Below, in pieces: positions 54,176 through 62,092 of a DNA stretch of 64,000 nt. The stretch covers positions 186,001 to 250,000 of the forward strand of contig NZ_QHKL01000009.1 of NCBI RefSeq assembly GCF_003947415.1. The letters run 5' to 3'. Source of the stretch: Amycolatopsis sp. WAC 01376. Its GTDB lineage: Bacteria > Actinomycetota > Actinomycetes > Mycobacteriales > Pseudonocardiaceae. A model generated the notes under the pieces. That model was not told where the DNA came from and searched no databases. It worked only from the letters and a program-made list of their open reading frames with translations. The position numbers and the translations under genes are program-made. The number at the start of each line of letters is the position of its first letter. The first letter of the stretch is position 1.

Positions 54176-56440
54176 CTAGACGGTGATCGACCAGCTGCTG
54201 AGCGTGCCGGTGTCCTGCGCGTAGGCGTCGTAGACCACGAGGGTCCAAGTGCCCGCCGCGACTTCGTTGGTCACGTTGACCGAGTAGTTCCGGGTGCCCA
54301 GATCGGTGCAGGGCAGGGAACCGGTGGCCTTGACCGAATACGTGCTGCCGTCGGGGGCCTTCAGGCTGATGCGAAGGTCCTCGGAGCAGGTGTGCGTCCC
54401 GGTGACCGTCACCTTGACCGGCGACACCGCGTTGCCGGTCGCGGTCGAGGTGATCGGGCTGTTCACCGTGGCGTAGTCGTTCAGCGCGTAATCGGTGTCG
54501 TTGCTGTAGGTGCGCACGTCACCGCCGGTGCCGACGGTCAGCTTGTACTGCGCGGTGCGCGCGCCGCTGGTCCCGGTACCGGTCACCGTGATGGTGCTGG
54601 TGCCGTCGGGGGTGCTCGCCGACGTCGCGATGGTGAGCGTCGAGGAGGCGCCGGACTGCACCGAGGCCGGGTCGAACGTCGCGGTCGCGCCCGTGGGGAG
54701 GCCGCTCGCGGTCAGCGAAACCGACTGCGCCGCACCGTTGGTGGTCGCGGTGTTCACCGCGACCGTTGCCGACTCGCCCGGCTTGACGGAACCCGCCGCC
54801 GGCGTGACGCCGACCGAGAAGTCGTCGCCCTGCGGGGTGCACGAGGCGGGCTCGCCGGTCGCCGCGGTGACGCTGATCGCGTTCCACGCCGCCTTGGTGG
54901 TGTTGAACTCGGTGCAGGAACCCGGGTACAGCGCGAGCGCCGCTTCCAGGGTGGCCTTGCGGGCCGCCTTGTGGTTCCAGCTGGAGGTCTTCTTCAGCAG
55001 GCCGTTGTAGAAGATCTTGCCTGCCTTCTGGATGCCGATCCCGGTGATCGAGGTGCTGTTGCAGGTCGGGCTGGCGGGCTTGCCCACCGGCGCGGTGCCC
55101 TCGGCGAGCAGGTAGAACCAGTGGTTCTGCGGGCCGGCGGCGGCGTGCACCTCGGTGTTCGGGATGGACGACGAGTAGCAGTCGGGGTTGCCGGAGATCC
55201 TGCTCGGCTGGTTCATGTAGCGGATCGGCCCGCGGCCGACCAGGTTCACGCCCTCGCCGACGTCGTAGTCGGGGACGTCCTTGGCGTTGTTGGCGTAGTG
55301 CTCGGTGATGGCACCGAAGATGTCACCGGTGGACTCGTTGAGGCCGCCGTTCTCGTTGCCGCTGCCCGCGCCGCCCGGCGTGGTCTGGAAGATGGCGTGG
55401 CCGTACTCGTGCGCGACGACGTCCATCGGGGTGGCCTGGCGCTGGCTGTCCGACGAGCGACCGTAGGTGGTCGAGGAGCCGTTCCAGTAGGCGTTGGCCT
55501 GGTTGAGGCCGACGTAGGCGGGGAAGCCGCCGCCGTTGCCGTTGATGCCGTTGCGGCCGAGCCATTCGCCCAGCATCTTCCACTCGGTCTGGACGCCGAA
55601 GAGGGCGTCGACACAGGCGGTTTCCAGGTCGGTGCCGGAGCCGTTGCCCCAGTTGTCGTCCGGTCCGCTGAAGGGCGAGCCGTTCTGGCGGGCACAGCTG
55701 ATGTTGGTGCGCTGCGGGTCACGCATCGTGTACGTGCCGCCGGAGTTCGTCGTGTCGATCGCGACGTTGCCGACGTAGTAGCTGTTCCCGGCGCCCAGCG
55801 TGCCGACCTCGTTCGACGTGGTCTGCGCGGCGGCCGGGAAGTTGGACATCTTGACGTCGTCACGGGTTTCGAGAACCGCGCCGGTGGCGCCGTCCACGAA
55901 CACGTGCAGGTTGCTCGGGGTGGTCGCCTTGGTCCCGGCGACGACGACCTCGTAGGCGAGCTTGGGCGAGTTCCCCGCCAGCACGACGAGCTTCGGCGCG
56001 ACGACACTGTCTACTTTGGACAGCTGGCCGCGGGCGACCTCGGCCGCCTTCGCCGCGGTGATCTTGGCCTTGGTGTCGACCGAGATCGCGGCCGTCTCGG
56101 CGGCGCTGGTGCCGCGGACGCGTCCGGCGCCGTCGGCGACCACCACCGCGTCCCCGCCGACCACCGGCAGGCCACGGTAGGTTCGTTCGTAAGCGGCGTA
56201 GAAGAGTCCGCCGCCACCCGGGGTCAGCCCGACGCGACGGAAGCCTTCCTGTGCCCCCTTCCGCAAGTGGTCCACACCGGCCGCGGCGGCCTGGTCGGCC
56301 GCGCTCGCGGCCACGGCGTCGGGGCTCGCGGGTTGAAGGGTGGCGGTGGTCGCGTTCGCCGGGGTCACCGGGAACGTCATGCTCAGGGCAAGGCCGGCGA
56401 CAGCCGCCAACCCTGTTCTGAGCCCTCGCTGAACGGTCAT
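54176..56440 (-). CDS. Secreted M4 (thermolysin-type) metalloprotease
   Basis: A 754-aa exported protease. Signal peptide (1-30), FTP/PepSY propeptide (about 35-200), M4 catalytic domain with HEYGH at 344-348 (two zinc ligands and the catalytic Glu) and the third ligand E369 in NENGGLNES, then EVHAAAGPQNHWFYLLAEGT with the active-site His. It is followed by the same Ig-like plus P-domain pair seen in the M28 aminopeptidase. GGAAGG precedes the ATG. It should degrade extracellular protein and feed peptides to the M28 enzyme. Confidence 0.95.
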   Translation of the reverse strand: MTVQRGLRTGLAAVAGLALSMTFPVTPANATTATLQPASPDAVAASAADQAAAAGVDHLRKGAQEGFRRVGLTPGGGGLFYAAYERTYRGLPVVGGDAVVVADGAGRVRGTSAAETAAISVDTKAKITAAKAAEVARGQLSKVDSVVAPKLVVLAGNSPKLAYEVVVAGTKATTPSNLHVFVDGATGAVLETRDDVKMSNFPAAAQTTSNEVGTLGAGNSYYVGNVAIDTTNSGGTYTMRDPQRTNISCARQNGSPFSGPDDNWGNGSGTDLETACVDALFGVQTEWKMLGEWLGRNGINGNGGGFPAYVGLNQANAYWNGSSTTYGRSSDSQRQATPMDVVAHEYGHAIFQTTPGGAGSGNENGGLNESTGDIFGAITEHYANNAKDVPDYDVGEGVNLVGRGPIRYMNQPSRISGNPDCYSSSIPNTEVHAAAGPQNHWFYLLAEGTAPVGKPASPTCNSTSITGIGIQKAGKIFYNGLLKKTSSWNHKAARKATLEAALALYPGSCTEFNTTKAAWNAISVTAATGEPASCTPQGDDFSVGVTPAAGSVKPGESATVAVNTATTNGAAQSVSLTASGLPTGATATFDPASVQSGASSTLTIATSASTPDGTSTITVTGTGTSGARTAQYKLTVGTGGDVRTYSNDTDYALNDYATVNSPITSTATGNAVSPVKVTVTGTHTCSEDLRISLKAPDGSTYSVKATGSLPCTDLGTRNYSVNVTNEVAAGTWTLVVYDAYAQDTGTLSSWSITV

Positions 56441-56543
56441 GGGAAACCTTCCATGGGCAGGACCGGGTACCCGTCAGGCCCTTGGCGCGGCGGGGAATGG
56501 GACCGGAGCGGTACACGGCGGGGGACGGGGAGCGTGCCCATTC

Positions 56544-56561
56544 GGATAACTGGAGTTATCC
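56544..56561. promoter_or_regulatory. Inverted repeat upstream of the M4 protease gene
   Basis: GGATAACT-GG-AGTTATCC, perfect 8-2-8, extended to 14-bp arms (CCATTCGGATAACT against its complement) with two mismatches. It lies 104 bp upstream of the ATG. Candidate operator of a dimeric regulator. Confidence 0.55.
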
Positions 56562-56682
56562 CGATGGACACGTCCGAGTAAAGGAGGCCGGTCACAAGGG
56601 CGTCAATGGGCCGGATGGCCTAGCGGAGCGGGTGAAGATCGACATGCAGGGAATGAAATGCCTGTGTAGTAAGAGTTTTCCC

Positions 56683-56701
56683 GCCATATGCGATATATGG
56701 C
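56683..56701. terminator. AT-rich inverted repeat 3' of XRE-TPR gene 2
   Basis: GCCATAT-GCGAT-ATATGGC, 7-5-7 palindrome 17 bp after the stop of the regulator at 56718, inside an unusually AT-rich stretch (56650-56720). Weak terminator or operator. Confidence 0.35.
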
Positions 56702-56717
56702 GACTTTCGTATGGTTT

Positions 56718-58031
56718 TCAGCCGGTCGGCCCGGAATCGGACATAGCGGCCGCGCGCACGCCACGCCGATAGGCCTCCGCCGCCTCTTCGATTAATCCGC
56801 GAGCGCGCAATGTGTCGCCCAAATGCAGTGAGGTGGCGACGAGCGCGCCACGCAGCTCCGACTTTTCCTGTGCGGTGGCGGCTTCTTCGAGCAACGCGGT
56901 CGCCTCCGGCAGATCGCCGCGGGCGCGCGCGATGAGTCCCAGTAGCCGGAGAACCTCCGCCCTGGCTTCGATGTCGGGGGATCGATCCAGAAGCGGCCGG
57001 ATTCCCTCGGCGAGTTCGGTGGCCTCGTCGAGTTCCCCTTGGCGGCGGCGGACGTCGGCGAGTTCGATGGTCGCGCCGAGTACGCCTTCCCGCGATCCGG
57101 CCTTGGCCAAGAGATCGCGTGCAAGTTGCAATTCGGCGTGTGCTTCGTCGAGTTTGCCCAGCCGCCGCCACAGGAAGCCGCGTGCCCAGCGGCTCCGGGC
57201 GGCGTCACGGTCGTAGCCGAGGGAAGTGAACAGCCGCAGTGCCCGTGAAAGATCCTTTTCCGCGCGGTCGACCAGGCCGATCTCCTGCCACAGTTGCGCC
57301 GCCTGCCGGTGGTACCGCGCGGAGATGTCCTTGCGCCGGGCGGAAGCGAGCGCGCGATGCCCTTCTTCGGCGGCCCGCCGGGCGCGGCGGAGCGCGCCCA
57401 TTTCGATGAGCGGATGGATCAGCGCGGTCACCAGCGCCAGTTCGGCGTCGGGATCGACGGGTTCCTCGGCACGGAGTGCGGCGAGCGCGGTTTCGACGAG
57501 TGCGACCGACGCGCCAAGATCCCCCGACAGCGCGCGGCAGGCGGCAACCCGGTTGACGATCATCGCGCGCAGCCGGGGCGACGCGGTGCCGGCGAGTTCC
57601 ATGGCGTGGGCGAAACCCTTGTCCGCCAACGGAATGTCATAGCGCTGCCACTGCACTTCGCCGAGATAGAACCGCGCGTGGCACTGGACGTCCGGTAGCC
57701 GGTACTCCGCCGCTCGCCGTTCCACGCGGGTGAATTCGCGTTCGGCGGCTTCGAGTCCGCCTTTCTGCAACTCGCGATATGCGGTTTCGAGCGCGTCGGT
57801 GAGTTCCTCGGCGGCGCCCGCCGGCCTGCCGAAGCGGAGTTCGTCCGCGGTGAGGCCGAGCCGTCGCGCGAGATGGCTCAGTACGTCGTCCGAAGGCAGG
57901 CGCCCGCCCGACTCGACCTTGGCGAGGAAGCCGCGGTCGTAGCGGGGTTCGGCGAGCTCACGCTGAGTCAGCCCGCGTGCCCGGCGCAACCGCCGGATCC
58001 GCGCGCCGAGTGGTTCCGCCCCGGACGGCAT
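56718..58031 (-). CDS. XRE helix-turn-helix regulator with TPR repeats (2)
   Basis: A 437-aa protein built like the regulator at 49.7-50.9 kb: XRE domain (GARIRRLRRARGLTQRELAE, then FLAKVESGGRLPSDDVLSHL) and about 340 residues of TPR-like helices. The TQRELAE sequence is identical in both. The ATG at 58031 is six bases from a TACCGT hexamer, suggesting a leaderless message. It lies between the M4 protease and the divergent GH9 gene and may regulate one of them; this is position-based. Confidence 0.83.
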   Translation of the reverse strand: MPSGAEPLGARIRRLRRARGLTQRELAEPRYDRGFLAKVESGGRLPSDDVLSHLARRLGLTADELRFGRPAGAAEELTDALETAYRELQKGGLEAAEREFTRVERRAAEYRLPDVQCHARFYLGEVQWQRYDIPLADKGFAHAMELAGTASPRLRAMIVNRVAACRALSGDLGASVALVETALAALRAEEPVDPDAELALVTALIHPLIEMGALRRARRAAEEGHRALASARRKDISARYHRQAAQLWQEIGLVDRAEKDLSRALRLFTSLGYDRDAARSRWARGFLWRRLGKLDEAHAELQLARDLLAKAGSREGVLGATIELADVRRRQGELDEATELAEGIRPLLDRSPDIEARAEVLRLLGLIARARGDLPEATALLEEAATAQEKSELRGALVATSLHLGDTLRARGLIEEAAEAYRRGVRAAAMSDSGPTG

Positions 58032-58037
58032 CGATCC

Positions 58038-58043
58038 ACGGTA
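58038..58043 (-). promoter_or_regulatory. -10 element for the leaderless XRE-TPR 2 mRNA
   Basis: TACCGT on the minus strand, six bases before the ATG at 58031. Confidence 0.5.
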
Positions 58044-58177
58044 GACGATTTCCCGGCGAGGATCCGGCTGAGCTGGACGGATACCCGCCAACAGGGTTCG
58101 GATCCGGTGAGTTCCTCCCGGCGAAACGGACATATTGACTGGTGGTGTTCCGGGCGCTAGCGTCCTGCGTCATAAAA

Positions 58178-58191
58178 AGGAAAGTTTCTTA
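58178..58191. promoter_or_regulatory. GGAAAGTTTCTTAA motif upstream of the GH9 gene
   Basis: An AT-rich GGAAAGTTTCTTAA block with a GAAA-G-TTTC dyad, 24 bp before the GH9 start. It resembles, from memory, the GGAAA/TTTCC operators of ROK-family repressors described upstream of secreted polysaccharidase genes in Streptomyces (chitosanase/CsnR). Confidence 0.45.
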
Positions 58192-58214
58192 ACTAATTCT
58201 GGAGCGGGGCGCCG

Positions 58215-60077
58215 ATGATGGTGAGTTCCTGGTCCCGGGCGGTGGCCGCGGTTTCGGCACTGGTCCTCGGGGGTTTGACGGTTCCGGCGGTTTCGGCCGC
58301 GGCGGCGGTACAAGGTGAGGTCCGGGTCGACCAGGTCGGCTACGGCATCACCGAGACCAAGCACGCCTATCTCCTGTCCAGCGCGCCGGGTTCGTTCTCG
58401 GTGATCGACGAACGCGGCCGGACCGTCCATCGTGGACGGACCGGTGCCTCGCTCGGCGCGTGGAACGCGAAGTACCCGGCGGTGTACCAGCTCGACCTGT
58501 CGAGGGTCTGGCTGCCGGGCAAGTATCGGATCGAGGTCAGCGGCGAGACCAAGGCGACCTCGCCTACGTTCCGGGTGGACACCAAGAACCGGCTCTTCAC
58601 CCCGCTGGTCCGCGCCACCAACGAGTTCTTCCAGGCGCAGCGCGACGGCGACGACATCATCCCCGGCCGCCTCGACCGCAAACCCTCGCATCTGGCCGAC
58701 AAACAGGCCACGGTCTACGAATGGCCCGCGTTCGGCGGTGAATTCGGCGACGAGATCACCGAACCGCTGAAGCCGGCAGGCGGGCCGATCGACGTCGAGG
58801 GCGGCTGGGTCGACGCGGGCGACTTCGTCAAGTTCACCTCGAACACGGCGTACTCGCTGGCGGAGCTGGGATACGTGCTCCGCGAGGGCCACGACCCGGC
58901 GCTGGCCAAGGAGGTCAAGCTCGGCCTCGACTGGCTCGACAAGATGTGGGACGAGAAGAGCAAGACGCTCTACGCCCAGGTGGGAATCGGGACGGGGAGC
59001 GACAAGTTCGGCTTCCTCGGCGACCACGACGTCTGGCGGAACCCGCACGACGACGACCCGCTCGACGTGAAACCCGGTGACCCCAAGTACTTCGTCAAGC
59101 ACCGGCCGGTCTTCCCGGCGAACCCCGGCGGATCCGGGCTCAGCCCGAACCTCGCCGGCCGTGTCGCCGCCGCCTTCGCGCTCGGCGCCCAGGTCGAGGC
59201 GAAGCGGAACCCCGCGCTGGCAAGGGAATACCTCGCCGAGGCCTCGTCGGTCTTCGCGCAGGCCAAGACCGAGAACGTCGGCGAACTGGTCACCGCGTTC
59301 CCGCACGCGTACTACCCGGAGTCGTCCTGGCGGGACGACATGGAACTCGGCGCGACGCAGCTGGCCCTGGCGGCCAAGGCCCTGCGTGACCCGCGGTCGG
59401 CCGACTGGACGCGGCAGGCGGCGCACTGGGCGAAGGCCTACATCGACCTCGAAGAGAAGAGCACGCTCAACCTGTACGACACCAGCGCGCTGGCGCACGC
59501 CGAACTGGCGAAGCTCCTGCGGCACGGTGTCCCGGGTGCCGCGCTCGGCCCGAAGGAACTGATCGGCGACCTCCGCCGTCAGCTCGACGAGGGCGTCGCG
59601 AGCGCGGCTCAGAGTCCTTTCCGGACCGCCGTCTCGGTGAAGGAATTCGACGCGGCCAGCAAGAGCTTCGGGTTCGCCGCGACCGAGCGGCTGTACGCCG
59701 ACCTGACCGGTGACCGCCGGTACGCGGCGTTCGGTTCGCAGCAGCGGAACTTCACCCTCGGCGCTAACGCCTGGGGCATCTCGCTGGTCGTCGGCGTCGG
59801 CACCACGTACCCGAGGTGCCCGCACCACCAGGCGGCAAACCTCGCCGGCGAGGAGAAACTGCTCTACGGCGCCGTCGTGAACGGCCCCAACGGAGCGGAG
59901 AACTTCGAGCACATGGAGCTCCCGCCCGGTTCGAAGGACTGCAGGAAGCCATTCGAAGCCTTCGACACCCCCGAGGCCCGCTACGCCGATGACCTCGCGT
60001 CGTGGCCGAGCAACGAGCCCGCCATCGACTTCACCTCGACGGCCATGCTCGCGTTCGCGCTGACCGGACGTTCCTGA
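58215..60077 (+). CDS. Secreted GH9 endoglucanase
   Basis: A 620-aa exported cellulase-type enzyme. Signal peptide (1-31), CelD_N Ig-like domain (about 33-122), then a GH9 catalytic domain with GGWVDAGDFVKF (base/nucleophile D200 and D203), the substrate-binding CPHHQAANLAG segment and the general acid E601 in SNEPAIDFTS. There is no C-terminal cellulose-binding module, unlike many actinobacterial GH9 enzymes. The start is ATGATG; either Met is possible. It is divergent from XRE-TPR regulator 2. Confidence 0.92.
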   Translation: MMVSSWSRAVAAVSALVLGGLTVPAVSAAAAVQGEVRVDQVGYGITETKHAYLLSSAPGSFSVIDERGRTVHRGRTGASLGAWNAKYPAVYQLDLSRVWLPGKYRIEVSGETKATSPTFRVDTKNRLFTPLVRATNEFFQAQRDGDDIIPGRLDRKPSHLADKQATVYEWPAFGGEFGDEITEPLKPAGGPIDVEGGWVDAGDFVKFTSNTAYSLAELGYVLREGHDPALAKEVKLGLDWLDKMWDEKSKTLYAQVGIGTGSDKFGFLGDHDVWRNPHDDDPLDVKPGDPKYFVKHRPVFPANPGGSGLSPNLAGRVAAAFALGAQVEAKRNPALAREYLAEASSVFAQAKTENVGELVTAFPHAYYPESSWRDDMELGATQLALAAKALRDPRSADWTRQAAHWAKAYIDLEEKSTLNLYDTSALAHAELAKLLRHGVPGAALGPKELIGDLRRQLDEGVASAAQSPFRTAVSVKEFDAASKSFGFAATERLYADLTGDRRYAAFGSQQRNFTLGANAWGISLVVGVGTTYPRCPHHQAANLAGEEKLLYGAVVNGPNGAENFEHMELPPGSKDCRKPFEAFDTPEARYADDLASWPSNEPAIDFTSTAMLAFALTGRS

Positions 60078-60176
60078 GGCGTGATCGCGGGGCCCGCTTT
60101 CCGGCGGGCCCCGCGTTCGCGTAGCCGACAACTCCTGTTCGCGGCGATGCCGCCGCTCCGGACGGTGACGACGTCG

Positions 60177-60182
60177 TAGGCT
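60177..60182 (+). promoter_or_regulatory. -10 element for the leaderless LOG-1 mRNA
   Basis: TAGGCT, seven bases before the GTG at 60190. Confidence 0.45.
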
Positions 60183-60189
60183 TGGCGGG

Positions 60190-60975
60190 GTGAGTGAGAC
60201 AAGCGAGTTCCCCGACGGCCAGTACCCGGAACGTCCGATCGAGCGCCACAAGGGCCCGGTCGTGCTGCGGCGGGATCGCCGTGACCAGGGCAGCACCACC
60301 GACCAGCGCCTGCTGGACTCACGGGGGCCGAGCGACTGGGTGCACACCGACCCGTGGCGCGTGCTGCGGATCCAGGCGGAGTTCGTCGAAGGCTTCGGTG
60401 CGCTGGCCGAGGTTCCGCGCGCGGTGACGGTGTTCGGTTCGGCGCGGACCAAACGGGACCACCCGGAATACGAAGTCGGCCGCAAGATCGGCGCCGCACT
60501 CGCGACCGCGGGCTTCGCGGTGATGACCGGCGGCGGCCCCGGCGCGATGGAAGCGGTCAACCGCGGCGCCAACGAGGCGGGCGGGTTCTCCGTCGGCCTC
60601 GGCATCGAGCTGCCGTTCGAGCAGGGCCTGAACCCGTGGGTCGACCTCGGCGTCAACTTCCGGTACTTCTTCGCGCGGAAGACCATGTTCATCAAGTACT
60701 CGCAGGCGTTCATCTGCCTGCCCGGCGGCTTCGGCACGCTCGACGAGCTGTTCGAGGCGCTCACCCTGGTGCAGACGAAGAAGGTCACGAAGTTCCCGGT
60801 CGTGCTGTTCGGCAGCGAATACTGGGGCGGCCTGTACGACTGGATCGCCAAGACGCTGCTCGCCGAAGGCAAAATCGGTGAGAAGGACCTCGACCTGCTG
60901 CACGTCACCGACGACATCGACGACGCCGTGCGCGTCGTCCAGGAGTCGTACCAGGCATGGGAGGACACCCACTGA
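60190..60975 (+). CDS. LOG-family (TIGR00730) protein 1
   Basis: A 261-aa Rossmann-type protein with the LOG/lysine-decarboxylase-like motif CLPGGFGTLDELFE plus VFGSARTKRDHPEYE and MTGGGPGAMEAVNRGANEAG. The family includes cytokinin riboside 5'-monophosphate phosphoribohydrolases, which release a base from a nucleoside monophosphate. This longer type has an N-terminal extension with RHKGPVVLRRD. It overlaps LOG-2 by one base (TGATG). Confidence 0.9.
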   Translation: MSETSEFPDGQYPERPIERHKGPVVLRRDRRDQGSTTDQRLLDSRGPSDWVHTDPWRVLRIQAEFVEGFGALAEVPRAVTVFGSARTKRDHPEYEVGRKIGAALATAGFAVMTGGGPGAMEAVNRGANEAGGFSVGLGIELPFEQGLNPWVDLGVNFRYFFARKTMFIKYSQAFICLPGGFGTLDELFEALTLVQTKKVTKFPVVLFGSEYWGGLYDWIAKTLLAEGKIGEKDLDLLHVTDDIDDAVRVVQESYQAWEDTH

Positions 60976-61553
60976 TGGCGGCGCCGCGCCGGGTTTGCGT
61001 CTTCTGCGGCTCTTCCATGGGCTTCGACCCGCGCTATGCCGACGAGGCGCGTGCGCTGGGCACGTTGCTGGCCTCGCGGGGGATCGGGCTGGTCTACGGC
61101 GGTGCGTCGGTCGGGACCATGGGCGTCGTCGCGGACGCGGTGCTCGCCGCGGGCGGCGAGGTGATCGGCGTGATCCCGGAAGCACTGGGCAGCGTCGAAA
61201 TCGCGCACGCCGGCCTGACCGAACTGCACGTCGTCGCCGACATGCACCAGCGGAAGGCGAAGATGGCCGCGCTGTCCGACGGCTTCCTCGCGCTGCCCGG
61301 CGGTGCCGGGACGCTGGAGGAGCTGTTCGAGGTCTGGACGTGGGCGCAACTCGGACTGCACGAGAAGCCGATCGGGCTCGTCGACGTCGGCGGGTACTAC
61401 GCGCCGCTGCTGAAGTTCGCCGACCACATGGTGTCGGAGGGCTTCCTGTCGGCGGGGTACCGGGACATGCTCTCGATCGACTCGGACGCTTCGGTGCTTC
61501 TGGACGCCTTCGCGGACTACGTGCCTCCTCCGCGACCCAAGTGGACTAAGTAG
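60975..61553 (+). CDS. LOG-family (TIGR00730) protein 2
   Basis: A 192-aa LOG protein of the short type: RVCVFCGSSMGFDPRYADEA, LVYGGASVGTMGVVADAVLA, VADMHQRKAKMAALSDGFLA and the motif LPGGAGTLEELFEVWTW. It should be a nucleoside 5'-monophosphate phosphoribohydrolase. GGAGG lies 15-11 bases before the ATG, and the start overlaps the LOG-1 stop. M. tuberculosis Rv1205, between dapE and gpgS, is the matching gene and is reported to act on cytokinin nucleotides. Confidence 0.92.
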   Translation: MAAPRRVCVFCGSSMGFDPRYADEARALGTLLASRGIGLVYGGASVGTMGVVADAVLAAGGEVIGVIPEALGSVEIAHAGLTELHVVADMHQRKAKMAALSDGFLALPGGAGTLEELFEVWTWAQLGLHEKPIGLVDVGGYYAPLLKFADHMVSEGFLSAGYRDMLSIDSDASVLLDAFADYVPPPRPKWTK

Positions 61554-61559
61554 GGGTTA

Positions 61560-61772
61560 GGTGGTGAGTGGCTGGCGTTTCGGGTTCTGGTGGACCTGTA
61601 TTTGCCTACCCACTGGATGCTGATGTGGGTGAGCGGGGAAGATTCCGGACGTTCAACGTCCCGAATCTTCCACACTCGAACGCGCCGCCGCTGACGCTTC
61701 ACATTCGCCCTGGTCAAGTGTGGGTAAGCAAATACCGGTCCGCTCTAACCCGAAAAGCCACTCACGACCACC
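61560..61772. repeat. 213-bp structured inverted-repeat element
   Basis: Imperfect terminal inverted repeats of about 55 bp (61560-61614 and 61718-61772; shared blocks GAGTGGCT, TTTCGGGTT and GTATTTGC-TACCCAC) enclose a central 17+1+17 hairpin (61637-61671, one mismatch) and a weaker middle pairing. There is no ORF of note inside. It could be a MITE-like mobile element, a structured RNA or a strong terminator after LOG-2. Confidence 0.75.
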
Positions 61773-61834
61773 ACGACCGGGCTCCTGCTGGCGCTGCTTC
61801 GGTCCGTGAAGGGCCCCCTTGAGGGACCCAGAGT

Positions 61835-61885
61835 CCGTGAGGGCCTCCTTCACTACCTTGAGGGTAGGGAAGGAGGCCCTCACGG
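61835..61885. repeat. Class B hairpin (CTCCTTC stem)
   Basis: 22-bp arms (61835-61856 and 61864-61885, CCGTGAGGGCCTCC outer) with one mismatch and a 7-base loop. Confidence 0.85.
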
Positions 61886-61947
61886 CACTCCACCCAGCCG
61901 ACCGTGCCCGAAATGCGCCAAAAGTCCCTGAAGTCACACTCGCGTGT

Positions 61948-62002
61948 GCAATGAAAGGCTCTTTCCTTGCAAAATTTGCAAGGAAAGAGCCTTTCATTGC
62001 AG
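61948..62002. repeat. Class A palindrome (27-bp perfect arms)
   Basis: TGCAATGAAAGGCTCT outer, TTGCAAAATTTGCAA core, perfect. It is between the convergent LOG-2 and acyltransferase genes. Confidence 0.9.
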
Positions 62003-62054
62003 TAGCGAGGCAGCGGCGGCGCAGCCGCGAGGCAGGGAGCCCGAGCAGCGGAGG

Positions 62055-62071
62055 AGCAAGGGACCTTTGCT
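62055..62071. repeat. Class C element
   Basis: AGCAAGGGACCTTTGCT followed by ATCGCC, 22 bp from the acyltransferase stop. Confidence 0.8.
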
Positions 62072-62092
62072 ATCGCCCCGCCCCCCCAACCG

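Larger units (their letters stand above)
61773..62092. other. Noncoding region filled with repeats
   Basis: No gene is visible. From left to right it holds half a class B-like arm (61806-61830), a class B hairpin, a class A palindrome and a class C element, then the stop of the acyltransferase gene. With the 213-bp element, the whole 539-bp gap between convergent genes consists of repeats. Confidence 0.75.

Noticed and set aside
58170..61427. 1085-codon minus-strand open frame
   Set aside because: It runs across GH9 and both LOG genes, which have catalytic motifs and starts on the plus strand; composition is shadow-like.
61568..61822. 84-codon frame inside the 213-bp element
   Set aside because: It runs through the inverted repeat and has no ribosome site or protein-like pattern.
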